From contig NZ_JBHTAN010000002.1 in the NCBI RefSeq assembly GCF_042663585.1, positions 62,001 through 126,000 on the forward strand: a DNA stretch of 64,000 bases. The letters run 5' to 3'. This document shows positions 15,358 through 23,690 of this stretch, in pieces. Both the position numbers and the translations under genes were made by a program. The first letter of the stretch is position 1. Each line of letters opens with the position of its first letter. The stretch is from Natranaeroarchaeum sp042663585 (GTDB lineage Archaea > Halobacteriota > Halobacteria > Halobacteriales > Natronoarchaeaceae). The notes under the pieces are model-generated. The model saw only the letters and a list, made by a program, of their open reading frames with translations. It ran no database searches and was not told the origin of the DNA.

Positions 15358-16398
15358 ATGGTTGCAGATACACTTGCAGACCACAGTACGTTGTTCAACC
15401 ACCGGCGATGTTCCCTTACACGGGCCTCTCTCGTCCAAGATATCCAGGCCGGGCAATATCCGACAGTCCGAAAACGATTGCAGCGAGCGTATCAGAATTG
15501 CTTTGGACTCAATTCGATGGACTGGGAATTCCTCCAGTCACTCGCGGCTGTCCGGAACGCTATGACGACGAGGACAATCTTGACACGTGAGGATGATAGA
15601 GGGGAGAACTCTCTCTTCACCGACCTTTTCAAAGGCCACGCGCCGATTCGGGATTTCTACGACGGGAACATCGATGCTCTGTTCGAAGCAGGCCTTCTTC
15701 GTCAACCCAGAATCTGTGGCGAGAAACGAACTCGCATCATCTACAAGCCCTACTATGTCCTGACACCGGAAGCGACCGACTGTATCGACGCTGGGTTAGT
15801 CGGACCGAACGTCGGCGACCTCGGTGAGAGTGTTGTCCACGCCATCGGAGCGCGGCTCTACGGCCACTACATGCGACAGCGTCTATCGAATCTGACCAAG
15901 TATCACGTGATGATCGAGTACTACGATGATTTGCTGCTTGATAACCACGATGTCGACGTGGCGGTATTCATCCGGCCAGCCAATCGAACAAATGGGAGGG
16001 AACTCCACGCTGTCGGCGAAGTGAAGACAGTGCTAAGTGCCGATAGCGAGGCGATAAATGCGCTGCACAAGATGGGGGCGCTACAGAAGCCCCAGTGCAA
16101 GCACTGGATTGCCCCACGGAGAGAACTTATCAACGAGATCGTCAACGTAGCTGCGCTTCGAGGCTGGTATTCGTTGGATAGAGTCCCGACAACGCTGGCC
16201 CTCGAGAATGCTCAGAGCTCCGGTATCCGGTCGACGAACGAGCGAATTGAGGACAGCGAGTTCCTCGCCGACCAACATGGTGGGCCGCTGACGACACCAC
16301 TGACGAAAGGATTCAGCTATACCATGCTATATCGGGAGTTGAAACGGATGGAACCGTCGCTGTTCGATGCTCCGCGGGTCACAAAGACCCAGTTTTGA
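15358..16398 (+). CDS. Putative PD-(D/E)XK protein with HTH-like N-terminus (346 aa)
   Basis: Start chosen at ATG 15358 (MVADTLADHSTLF), preceded by a TATA-like tract, so probably leaderless. The N-terminal half is helical, with winged-helix character (FYDGNIDALFEAGLLRQP ... KPYYVLTPEATDCID). The C-terminal half has DNHDVDVAVFIR (D198/D200) and HAVGEVKTVLSAD (E221, K223), which fits the D-ExK core of a PD-(D/E)XK nuclease, then WIAPRRELINEIVNVAALRG. Similar proteins occur in haloarchaeal proviruses and plasmids. It could be a restriction-type or element-encoded nuclease; the fold is inferred from motifs only. Confidence 0.6.
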   Translation: MVADTLADHSTLFNHRRCSLTRASLVQDIQAGQYPTVRKRLQRAYQNCFGLNSMDWEFLQSLAAVRNAMTTRTILTREDDRGENSLFTDLFKGHAPIRDFYDGNIDALFEAGLLRQPRICGEKRTRIIYKPYYVLTPEATDCIDAGLVGPNVGDLGESVVHAIGARLYGHYMRQRLSNLTKYHVMIEYYDDLLLDNHDVDVAVFIRPANRTNGRELHAVGEVKTVLSADSEAINALHKMGALQKPQCKHWIAPRRELINEIVNVAALRGWYSLDRVPTTLALENAQSSGIRSTNERIEDSEFLADQHGGPLTTPLTKGFSYTMLYRELKRMEPSLFDAPRVTKTQF

Positions 16399-16470
16399 GG
16401 TGTGGGGGTAGCCGCTCGCTGTAGCGGTCGCCACACTCGCATGGATGAGTAACAGGGATTGGGACTCTCG

Positions 16471-16932
16471 TTACTGTTTTTCTGTCAGCGCATCTGTGAG
16501 GATGCTGTAGACGCGACGAAGCTCGCTGAATCTCGGTCCTTCGTCGACGAGTTTCTGATTATCATCGTAGGAGACGATTTGGGCTTCGGCAAGACGCGGG
16601 AGATGGACCTGACACAGCGCGATATAGACCCGTTTCCGCTGTTGGCTGCCAAGCTCTGTTGGTGGACAGTTGTACTCGATGGCAGCGACTTCCTCAGCAA
16701 GGGTCGAAACGGAGATGGGTCCTTTTTCGACGTTTTCAAGGACGTCCATGACGGCTTGCCGACGTTCGGGTTTGAGCAGGTCGAATACCTCTGATGGGTC
16801 GAAATCCGGTTGCTTGTCTTTCGAAGAGTGGCCTTGGTGGCTAGGTTCCTGGTACTGGAAGAAGCGTACGACGTTCTTGAGCGATTCGACGAGCGAAGAT
16901 GGCTCTGCCGGTGTGGGTTCTGGTGCTGTCAT
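16471..16932 (-). CDS. Haloarchaeal winged-helix protein (DUF7344-like), 153 aa
   Basis: Start at ATG 16932 (MTAPEPTPAEPSSLVESL); the frame continues to 16998 but the extra residues look unlikely. After a disordered N-terminus, residues about 60-130 form a winged helix: FDLLKPERRQAVMDVLENVEKGPISVSTLAEEVAAIEY, then RKRVYIALCQVHLPRLAEAQIVSYDD. This pattern is typical of haloarchaeal DUF7344 regulators. It is convergent with the preceding gene and lies close to TnpB remnants, so it may belong to an integrated element. Its target is unknown. Confidence 0.65.
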   Translation of the reverse strand: MTAPEPTPAEPSSLVESLKNVVRFFQYQEPSHQGHSSKDKQPDFDPSEVFDLLKPERRQAVMDVLENVEKGPISVSTLAEEVAAIEYNCPPTELGSQQRKRVYIALCQVHLPRLAEAQIVSYDDNQKLVDEGPRFSELRRVYSILTDALTEKQ

Positions 16933-17080
16933 CGTATATCGGCCTGTGAGCGGTCGGTGCTCATCTGCCTCCGTCGGCACCGACCGTTCGACAGCCAATT
17001 CTTGTCGTCGGCTAGTAAAATAGTTGGTGACCAGCCTCCTTGTTCGTTAGCCAAGCTGCCGAACCCTTGTGGGGTTTCAG

Positions 17081-17460
17081 CTTGACATCCCCTCCGCGTG
17101 AACGCGGAGGAATCCTGAGCGTTGGAGATTTCAGGTTTGCAGTTCCACCGAGCATCCAAACGGTAAGAATCCGTGGGGATGCTCACGGACTGTAGCGGGT
17201 GGGACTGCTGGGAGTGCCAAGCCCCCGGTACTCCTATCCTCCGTCGTGTATGGACTCCCAGAGTTGTTTTTGCCTCGGGGAGTCCGGCAGACTTCGACAG
17301 ACACGGAGTTACTTTCGTCGGCCGTACAGCAGTCAACTCCGGTCGAATCCTGTGAGGGTTCGCCGGTTATCGACTGGTTCCGATTATTGCTTGGTTGCTT
17401 GGGGCGGACAGGCCGCCATCGTAGGGCTGGTGGGAATCGCTTTATTCCCAACCGATTCCT
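17081..17460 (-). pseudogene. Decayed TnpB-type (IS1341-like) element, 3' end remnant
   Basis: The end at 17081-17115 has GACATCC followed by a perfect hairpin CCTCCGCGTGAACGCGGAGG (17091-17110), a motif found at the right end of haloarchaeal tnpB elements. On the minus strand an open frame (17451 to 17131) ends in HPHGFLPFGCSVELQT, which resembles the tail of tnpB products but has no RuvC or zinc motifs left. It is therefore probably a fragment of an older element, now next to the intact tnpB unit at 17621. Confidence 0.4.
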
Positions 17461-17553
17461 ACCTGTGTGTAGGGTTGTCTGTCAGTTAAAGCTACGCGCC
17501 AAATCTCACAGTGGCTCTTGTAGCGTCGATTGACTCCGTGTTGTCGGATTCAT

Positions 17554-17573
17554 CCTGCGGCTACAGCCGCAGG
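17554..17573. repeat. Subterminal hairpin, left end of the tnpB element
   Basis: A perfect hairpin CCTGCGGCTACAGCCGCAGG, 48 bp before the tnpB start. Palindromes of this kind near the ends of IS200/IS605 elements are recognised by TnpA; here no tnpA is present. It suggests the element's left end is close to 17550. Confidence 0.55.
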
Positions 17574-17620
17574 TATTCTCCTCGAATCTGTATAAGAACC
17601 GTCAAGTAGTAATCTGAAAT

Positions 17621-18865
17621 ATGGAGGTGCGTCGAACTGCGCCGGTCAAACTCGTTGTTCCCGATGAGCGGCGCGACGACCTCCACGAATCCGCGCAACA
17701 GTTCCTCTACTGTGCGAATCGTGCCGCCGAGTTCTGTTGGGACGACGACTCCTACACGAACTGCGTTACGGCGAACTCGACCGCACGGGACGCGCTCTAC
17801 GAACAACTGCGAGAGGAAACCGATCTCACCGCGAATCTTGTTCAAGAAGCTATCCGACGTGCCGTCCAAGCCACGAAAGGGTGCGTCGAACGGTGGAAAC
17901 AGGGCAAGCGTGTGAGCCAGCCGGAGTTCACGTCGTGGAGCATGGTCTACGACAAGCGAAGCGCGACGTTCTACCGCGACCGTGTGTCCCTCTCGACCGT
18001 CAACGGGCGCGTCGAGTGCGACTTTGAGCTTCCGGCGGATAGCTCGACTCCCTACGAGCGGTACGTTCTCTCGGAGGACTACGAGTTCCGTGCGAGCACA
18101 TTACAATACGACAAGGCGACTGACGAGTTCTACTTTCACATCACGACGCGGAAGTACGATAACGACGAATCCGAGGTTTCGGCAGATACTGGGCATCAAA
18201 CAGTCCTCGGTATCGACCTCGGCGTTAATAGCCTAGCCGTCTCCTCGACCGGCCGCTTCTGGCAGGGTGATGACTACGACCATTGGTGCCGTGAGTTTGA
18301 GAAACGCCGTGGTGAGATGCAAGAGCGCGGGACGCAAGCTGCACACAACGCGCTCCTTCGCCTCGGCAAGCGCGAAGAAGCGTGGCGGAAGCAGTACATT
18401 CACACGGTCGCCAACGAGATTGTTTCGGAAGCCGTTGAACACGACTGCGACGTGATCGTGTTCGAGGATCTAACGGACATCCGCGAGCGTTTCCCGCAGG
18501 CAAAATGGCACCACATTTGGGCGTTCCGACGCCTGTACGAGTACGTCTCCTACAAGGCACCAGAACAAGGCGTCTCCGTGGAGAAAGTCGAGCCGAACCA
18601 CACGTCGCAACGCTGCTCTCGGACGGATTGTGGGTTCACGCACGAATCAAACCGTGATGGCGAACACTTCTATTGTTTGAAGTGTGGATACGAACTGAAC
18701 GCGGATTACAACGCTGCAAAGAACATTGGCGTGCGGTACGCTCGAAAGCGGAAACACAGACTCCGTTCCTCGCCCAAGTCGGGGGGCGGAGACGCACCAG
18801 TAGACGTGCGTTTGAATGGTGGGACGTTGAACGGCGAGAGTCATCAGCCTATTGCTGGGGACTGA
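17621..18865 (+). CDS. tnpB: TnpB RNA-guided nuclease (IS1341-type, without tnpA)
   Basis: A 414-aa protein with a complete RuvC-like core: D199 in VLGIDLGVNSLA, E282 in DVIVFEDLTDIRER, and D362 in LNADYNAAKNIG. The zinc finger is formed by C332, C337, C352 and C355. An N-terminal helical region and a WQGDDYDHWCREFEKRRGEMQERG helical bundle precede it. TnpB proteins use a right-end RNA to guide DNA cleavage that keeps the element in the population; they are ancestors of Cas12. With no tnpA next to it, it must be mobilised in trans. All catalytic residues are present, so it is probably active. Structured DNA directly downstream fits the guide-RNA scaffold. Confidence 0.92.
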   Translation: MEVRRTAPVKLVVPDERRDDLHESAQQFLYCANRAAEFCWDDDSYTNCVTANSTARDALYEQLREETDLTANLVQEAIRRAVQATKGCVERWKQGKRVSQPEFTSWSMVYDKRSATFYRDRVSLSTVNGRVECDFELPADSSTPYERYVLSEDYEFRASTLQYDKATDEFYFHITTRKYDNDESEVSADTGHQTVLGIDLGVNSLAVSSTGRFWQGDDYDHWCREFEKRRGEMQERGTQAAHNALLRLGKREEAWRKQYIHTVANEIVSEAVEHDCDVIVFEDLTDIRERFPQAKWHHIWAFRRLYEYVSYKAPEQGVSVEKVEPNHTSQRCSRTDCGFTHESNRDGEHFYCLKCGYELNADYNAAKNIGVRYARKRKHRLRSSPKSGGGDAPVDVRLNGGTLNGESHQPIAGD

Positions 18866-18985
18866 TTGCCGGGTGTCCACATCAAAGCCACCGAAAGGCT
18901 TCGCCTTTCGAGGCCTCGATAGAGCTCCGCTCTATCGGTGGCCCCACCCTCAAGAACTGAGGCGCGTATGCGCCGAAGGAGTAGG
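18866..18985 (+). ncRNA. Candidate omega RNA (TnpB guide RNA scaffold) at the element's right end
   Basis: Just after the tnpB stop the sequence folds into a three-way junction. The outer stem is GCCACCG (18887-18893) with CGGTGGC (18936-18942), enclosing hairpins CGAAAGG...CCTTTCG (18892-18910) and CGATAGAG...CTCTATCG (18917-18937). Two more hairpins follow: CCTCA/TGAGG (18948-18962) and GGCGC/GCGCC (18961-18974). Omega RNAs normally overlap the 3' end of tnpB and end at the right border, with the guide read from flanking DNA. The position and structure fit; the exact borders are not determined. Confidence 0.45.
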
Positions 18986-19077
18986 GTAGGGTAGTTTACC
19001 ACTAACGGTGAAGTTCCCCTAAATGCCTGTCTCAGGAACTGTAGGAGCCGGTCGCTCCGAGATAGTCGTTAGAGTAT

Positions 19078-19140
19078 GTGTTAGACCTAGTCTGTATCAA
19101 GAATACGTATTCCAATTCGCGCGAAGAGCAGGTCTAACAC
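19078..19140. repeat. Perfect 11-bp inverted repeat in the tnpB-HNH intergenic region
   Basis: GTGTTAGACCT at 19078-19088 and AGGTCTAACAC at 19130-19140, separated by 41 bases. It lies in a 390-bp stretch (18986-19373) that holds no supported gene. The arms could be the ends of a small element, a recombination site or a regulator-binding site. Confidence 0.45.
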
Positions 19141-19373
19141 GCTGAACTGCCGGCGTGTTTAAATGACTAGTTCTAGACTGGTGGGATGTGGAGCGCGAAT
19201 CCGCCTCGGTAGTCAAGCAGTTGGCTCCCAGCAGACCTCGATTCGCGCTTCCAGACCAAGCATGCATATACGAAAATCAGATTTTGATGCGTCCCACGAC
19301 ATCTGTGGGCTCCTTTGGAAGAATGTAATGACCACTGCTAGCGCAAGCGTAGACCTCCGAGGAGGGGATTCCG

Positions 19374-20090
19374 GTGAGTAATCGAGAGCCGATTCCCCCG
19401 GAAGTTCGGCAGTTGGTGATTGAGCGTGACGACTACGCCTGTCAGTTATGTGGTACTCTGGGAAGCCAGGCGGGCGAGGAGGCGACCCTCCATCTCCATC
19501 ATCGGGAGTCACCAGCAGACGGTGGGTCGAACGACCCATCCAATCTCGTCACTCTCTGCGACGATTGCCACCATCACCACCACAGCACGCGGCGCAAGGA
19601 AGACGAGATACAGATAGACTTGGACGAGTACGACATCTCCACCACGCCCGCCGACTTCAAGATACTCGATGCGATCGAGGAGGTGGCACCCGCAACCCCG
19701 GGTGAGATTGCGGACGAGGCCTGCATCAGCGGCGTCCACGCGCGGCGTCGACTGTATGCGTTGGCTGCTGCAGGCGTGGTTGCGCATGGTATCGATGGGC
19801 AATGGAATATCGCCGACAGGGTCGAAGAGCCCGCTCGGGGACAACTCCCTGAGAGTCCGGAGCGAGCAGCCCAATTCGCTCGTGACGACGTGATTCGGCG
19901 GATGCGCGATGCCGGGATGTCGCACGCACGAATTGCCGATATCGTCGGGCTCGACGAGCGGACGATTCCGGTCGCTGCCAATCGCGCGCGAGCGTTCGAT
20001 CCGCCGGTTCCCCCGTCCGAGGGGAGTGACCCGGATGTCGCCGACCTTGCCCGCCGGCTTGCATCGATCGAACGGCAACTGGACAGCTGA
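19374..20090 (+). CDS. HNH endonuclease with C-terminal helix-turn-helix domains (238 aa)
   Basis: GTG start at 19374, preceded by a strong GAGGAGGGG ribosome-binding site about 10 bp upstream. Residues 10-72 are an HNH nuclease: ERDDYACQLCGTLG, then LHLHHRESPADGGSNDPSNLVTLCDDCH, with the CxxC pairs binding zinc and the HH-N-H residues present. The middle (ILDAIEEVAPATPGEIADEACISGVHARRRLYAL) is a winged helix, and a second HTH follows (RMRDAGMSHARIADIVGLDERTI). It probably nicks or cuts DNA with site choice aided by the HTH domains. It may be a homing-type, restriction or mobile-element nuclease. Confidence 0.82.
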   Translation: MSNREPIPPEVRQLVIERDDYACQLCGTLGSQAGEEATLHLHHRESPADGGSNDPSNLVTLCDDCHHHHHSTRRKEDEIQIDLDEYDISTTPADFKILDAIEEVAPATPGEIADEACISGVHARRRLYALAAAGVVAHGIDGQWNIADRVEEPARGQLPESPERAAQFARDDVIRRMRDAGMSHARIADIVGLDERTIPVAANRARAFDPPVPPSEGSDPDVADLARRLASIERQLDS

Positions 20091-20163
20091 TAATTACGTT
20101 CAAACAGAATATTCAATAGAATTAAAATTTGGGTTGGGGTTTTAGCGCCGGTCCATCCCCAAC

Positions 20164-20871
20164 TCAGACGGTGGGGTACGTGTTGATTGCCTTCGAACCG
20201 CTCCCACCCCAGTTATACGGAACATCGTGCTTTTCGAGGATCGATACGATGAGATATCCGAGATCTTGTATCGATAACGCCTCGGTATCAAACGAGTCAT
20301 ACAAAAGATACGGACTTTTCGGGTTTTTTTGGGCCGAGAACCCAACATAGCCGAGCACAGGTGTTCCATCAGTTTTGAGTTCGGTAATCAGATTCTGGGT
20401 GGCTGGATCACCGCACGATTCACATCCAGATTGACCGATATTCGTCACGATATTATTTTTTCTGAAGTCGGCCATCGCATCCAAGAGTTGCTGCGGGTAA
20501 TGGTGAAGACGCCTTACAGATTCGATGCCACAGGCACCACCATGCACGCGAGCACGTTGATTGAACTCCGGGTAGTAGTAGCCGGCGAGGTCGTCGTCGA
20601 CGCCCAAGAGCTCGAGACAGTCATCGAGGAAGCGGTCGACGTACTCATTCGATAGACGCCTCCGCGGAAGTGGCTCCAAGGCGAACTGGCCATCGACGCG
20701 CTTACGGAGGGTTCCGTACAGTGTGAGTTCTCCACCACGTAGATCTCTTTGCCAGTATCTCGATTCTAACTGAGTGAGTCCTTTCGGTCCGATTCCGACG
20801 AGATGGTTCAGATGATCTCTGAGCCGTGTATCCTTCGCTTGTTGTTCAACGGTCGAATTCCATTGTGACAT
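20164..20871 (-). CDS. DUF6891-like protein, paralog A (235 aa)
   Basis: The N-terminus has TRLRDHLNHLVGIGPKGLTQLESRYWQRD, and the C-terminal half has the DUF6891-type core: LLDAMADFRKNNIVTNIGQSGCESCGDPATQNLI (strand plus CxxC), VLGYVGFSAQK, YLLYDSFD and a final helix-strand LIVSILEKHDVPYNWGGSGSKAINTY. The role of this family is unknown. The protein is divergent from a clear paralog at 21253-22032, with about 190-380 bp of AT-rich promoter DNA between them. The CxxC may bind a metal. The ATG at 20871 fits an AT-rich upstream region. Confidence 0.65.
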   Translation of the reverse strand: MSQWNSTVEQQAKDTRLRDHLNHLVGIGPKGLTQLESRYWQRDLRGGELTLYGTLRKRVDGQFALEPLPRRRLSNEYVDRFLDDCLELLGVDDDLAGYYYPEFNQRARVHGGACGIESVRRLHHYPQQLLDAMADFRKNNIVTNIGQSGCESCGDPATQNLITELKTDGTPVLGYVGFSAQKNPKSPYLLYDSFDTEALSIQDLGYLIVSILEKHDVPYNWGGSGSKAINTYPTV

Positions 20872-21061
20872 AATGGATTCTGATCAACCCATTTGTCACT
20901 TATAAGGACTAGCCAAGCGAAAAAGAGTCGTATTAAGTTTGGAACGAGGCGGTCGGTTTTGATCATGAGCATCTGAATCTTCAATCACCTCATTCTCAAC
21001 TTAACGTGATCAAATATATCTGACAAAGACTTAAATTAAGCAATAGTCAACTCCACAATGC

Positions 21062-21256
21062 ATGGTTCCCAACCAACTACCAGACATCCGAACCCTCCGC
21101 TCGGCGGCCGACTTCCTCGAGATTCTCGAGGCACGTTCTCAGATATTGATTGACGCACACCACGGTCCCCATCGTAACTACCCATTGAGTGACCGTTCTT
21201 GCTTCGGTGCGGTCTCTCCCCGACTCACACCTCGTCGACACGGGTGGTGGCGATGA
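21062..21256 (+). CDS. Possible small leader ORF coupled to the DUF6891-like paralog (64 aa)
   Basis: ATG at 21062 lies about 28 bp after a TTAAATTA tract that would serve as a TATA box, and its TGA overlaps the ATG of the next gene (ATGA at 21253-21256). The translation MVPNQLPDIRTLRSAADFLEILEARSQILI begins plausibly, but the end (RRHGWWR) is unremarkable and no family is visible. It may be a real small gene or the N-terminal part of a protein that was split by a frameshift. Confidence 0.35.
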   Translation: MVPNQLPDIRTLRSAADFLEILEARSQILIDAHHGPHRNYPLSDRSCFGAVSPRLTPRRHGWWR

Positions 21257-22032
21257 GACCCCGTCGCCCACCGCTGCGTCGCGATCTTCCCGGCCTCCCC
21301 CGCGTGTGCGATGAATTGCAAGCAACCACTGCACCAGCTGACAACACCCAGCTGCGTGATCACCTGGATTGCCTCCCTGGCCTTGGCAATGAGGAGGCGA
21401 ATCTCCTTTCGAATATCTCCGAGAAAACCATCCCACCTGCTCGAGACGATGGTATTACGGACCCGAGCCAACGCGTTCTCGGGCTCGCCGACCTGATTCG
21501 CACCCATCTGCGAGGGTGCCATGCGCTTCATCCGCGTGTCCAGCAGGTGGTGCCAGTAGGGACAGTCGATTGGCTGCTGGAGACCATTGCCAAGCGACTT
21601 GATATTCGACCTGATACCTTGTCATATCAATATCCGCACTATCTCCTTGACTGTCGCGGGGCTGCCCCGGATAGGGCGAGCCTCCACGCCCCACAGTACC
21701 ACATCCGGACGCTGGACGTCGTTCGGGAGCTTCGAGCGAACGATATTCTGACGACGGTCTGTCAGCGTGATGCCCCCCTTCCAGAAGCTGAGACGATCGC
21801 CGATGCTGTCGACGCGATGGAAGCTGACAACGACACCGTTTGTGGCGTCTTCACCCTCCGGGGAGAGCGCGGCCCCGAGCCAGCACTCGTCTTCCACGAT
21901 AATACCGTCCGTTCGGATGGCCCGACGCGGGCGGAGCTCTTCGAACACTGTAGGATGCTGCGGACGGAGTTCGGGGTAAGCTATCGGCTGGTCGATAGCA
22001 GTACGTATCGGTCGGAGGTAGACGATGACTGA
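21253..22032 (+). CDS. DUF6891-like protein, paralog B (259 aa)
   Basis: Start taken at ATG 21253 (MRPRRPPLRRDLPG), which overlaps the preceding small frame. The layout parallels the divergent gene at 20164-20871: TQLRDHLDCLPGLGNEEANLL matches TRLRDHLNHLVGIG; TVDWLLETIAKRLDIRPDTLSYQYP matches YVDRFLDDCLELLGVDDDLAGYYYP; HIRTLDVVRELRANDILTTV matches LLDAMADFRKNNIVTNI; and CGVFTLRGERGPEPALVFHDNT matches GYVGFSAQKNPKSPYLLYDSFD. The CxxC of paralog A is absent here (a single Cys remains). Function unknown; the pairing suggests a duplicated, perhaps heteromeric, system. Confidence 0.6.
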   Translation: MRPRRPPLRRDLPGLPRVCDELQATTAPADNTQLRDHLDCLPGLGNEEANLLSNISEKTIPPARDDGITDPSQRVLGLADLIRTHLRGCHALHPRVQQVVPVGTVDWLLETIAKRLDIRPDTLSYQYPHYLLDCRGAAPDRASLHAPQYHIRTLDVVRELRANDILTTVCQRDAPLPEAETIADAVDAMEADNDTVCGVFTLRGERGPEPALVFHDNTVRSDGPTRAELFEHCRMLRTEFGVSYRLVDSSTYRSEVDDD

Positions 22033-22092
22033 CGTCCGGTAGATTCTTTCCTATTTCACACGCACCAAAAGAGAACCGTTCACGTAGCAGTT

Positions 22093-22521
22093 CTACGGTC
22101 GTGGGGCGTTTTCGTGGCGACTGTGTTCTTCGTCTTTCTGAAGACTGTTGTAGTAGTGCTTGAGGGTCTCCTGTGCATCGAACAGACCTGTCCCTTCAAG
22201 AACCTCTCGACCCTGATCGGTGAGGCCATAGAATTTTGAAGGCATGTCAGGGTCGTCGCTGGTGTCGTGGTTTTCGACGCGTTCGATGACACCGACATCG
22301 ATGAGTTTCTCGAGGTGCTCGTGGATCGTTGTCCGTCCGAGACTCGGATTCATCAACTCCAGCTCTCGAAGCGACGGGAGTTCCTCTGGGTGGCTGAGGA
22401 TGCCCTGGATGAGCGTGAATCGCGTCTTCTGCGTGGCCATATCCAGCATTTCACGCCGCGTATTTAGCCCCTCTTCAACCCCTGCATCGATATCGGCGTG
22501 TTCCGGGTCGGGATGGCTCAT
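22093..22521 (-). CDS. Winged-helix transcriptional regulator (142 aa)
   Basis: Residues 25-110 form a winged helix: DMATQKTRFTLIQGILSHPEELPSLRELELMNPSLGRTTIHEHLEKLIDVGVIERV, then a wing and SKFYGLTDQGREVLEGTGLF. The pattern is that of the haloarchaeal ArsR/PadR-like group with the typical FTLIQGILSHP start. It is divergent from the gene at 22657 and may control it across the 135-bp intergenic region. The C-terminus is basic and disordered. Confidence 0.78.
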   Translation of the reverse strand: MSHPDPEHADIDAGVEEGLNTRREMLDMATQKTRFTLIQGILSHPEELPSLRELELMNPSLGRTTIHEHLEKLIDVGVIERVENHDTSDDPDMPSKFYGLTDQGREVLEGTGLFDAQETLKHYYNSLQKDEEHSRHENAPRP

Positions 22522-22656
22522 ACGTCAGTATAGTATCTCCGTTCCGATAGGCGTTTCGGTGAAAACCGAAATACTACAGTGCGGGCGAAACCCCTCGTGT
22601 TCCTACGTTCTGGTCACACATTTTATATCCACTTCCGAGGAACCAGACAGCCATAC

Positions 22657-23226
22657 GTGACCCCCACACCGACCGATATTCGTGGTGAACTCACAGAACA
22701 AGCTCAAGCCCACTACAAGGGCCTCGAATTCACCTATGAAGACTTCGAAGCAATCCTGAATTCTGCCTCGGAACTGAATGAAATCCGGTCAACCGACGAC
22801 TCATATTTCGTGTTAGGGAGCTACGATGATGCAGCTGAACAGCGGCTAGAAACTGTCCGAGATCAACTCGATAATCGACCTGGTGCACGTGCCGTGCTGA
22901 TGAAAGATGTTGCTGAAGAGTGGGAACACTCCTACCCGAAATTCCGCTTGATCGCTGATTTCGCAACATACCTCGTTGGCGTTGCAGAACATCGTTGTGG
23001 TGGTTTTCTTGTCGAAATGGGGTACTTCACTGCGGTTGAGAAATACTTCCAGAAAACGTACGTCTGCAAGCTCTCTTACCCGAACGACAACATCAGAGAC
23101 ACCGACCATGAATATCCGTATAGCTGGATGCAGATCGGTATTTTCGATCTTCTCGCCGAAGAACAACGCCTGTTCGTCTGGAAGAACGAAGACGGTCTTG
23201 AACTCTGCATCACCAAAATTCCGTGA
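22657..23226 (+). CDS. Protein of unknown function (189 aa)
   Basis: GTG start at 22657 (VTPTPTDIRGELTEQAQAHY), about 30 bp after a TTTTATATCC TATA-like tract, so probably a leaderless message; the frame upstream is not needed. The protein is mixed alpha/beta with EFTYEDFEAILNSASELNEI, SYDDAAEQRLETVRDQL, FATYLVGVAEHRCGGFLVEMGYF and WMQIGIFDLLAEEQRLFVW. No catalytic or binding motif is recognised. Its neighbours are a divergent wHTH regulator and an IS200-type remnant, so it probably belongs to the accessory DNA. Confidence 0.55.
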   Translation: MTPTPTDIRGELTEQAQAHYKGLEFTYEDFEAILNSASELNEIRSTDDSYFVLGSYDDAAEQRLETVRDQLDNRPGARAVLMKDVAEEWEHSYPKFRLIADFATYLVGVAEHRCGGFLVEMGYFTAVEKYFQKTYVCKLSYPNDNIRDTDHEYPYSWMQIGIFDLLAEEQRLFVWKNEDGLELCITKIP

Positions 23227-23230
23227 AGTA

Positions 23231-23591
23231 CCACGGGCACGGTGGCCCGTGGCGTCCGGGTTTAGGGCTGCACTGCACCAGCACCAGACTTTAATCCCCC
23301 TCGCACTCGCCTTACGGCTCGTGCCCGGCACGGGTAAACACCCGAAGCGAACGTTGCTCCGTGAGGGTCGGTCGCTCCACCACGACCCGACAACTCCCGT
23401 CTCACCGCCTCGTGACGGGTTTTGAGAGGAGCCGCATTTTCATGCCATCGGACGACCAGCAAAAGAATTGAGGTCTTCAATCCCATACTTTGCGTATCGT
23501 TTTCTGGTCGTTCTCGAACAAACGTGTATGAGATACTTAATCATTTGGACAATAGTTGACGCGCTTCACCCACGGGTGCGGTGACCCGTGG
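23231..23591. mobile_element. IS200/IS605-type non-autonomous remnant with terminal hairpins
   Basis: Two near-identical hairpins bound the stretch: CCACGGG...CCCGTGG at 23231-23252 and CCACGGG...CCCGTGG at 23570-23591, the second preceded by GACGCGCTTCACC. Such palindromes are the subterminal signals of IS200/IS605 elements. No tnpA or tnpB lies between them; a short minus frame (23262-23486) shows only arginine-rich sequence. It is probably a deletion derivative or palindrome-associated element that a related TnpA could move. The true ends are uncertain by tens of bases. Confidence 0.45.
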
Positions 23592-23690
23592 TACTCGCGC
23601 TGCTCTTTTTTATAGATTTTGTCATCCTCATCTACTGTTCACGCCGGGGAGGATGTCACGCCACACTGGACGTGCCGATTGAAGATGTCG

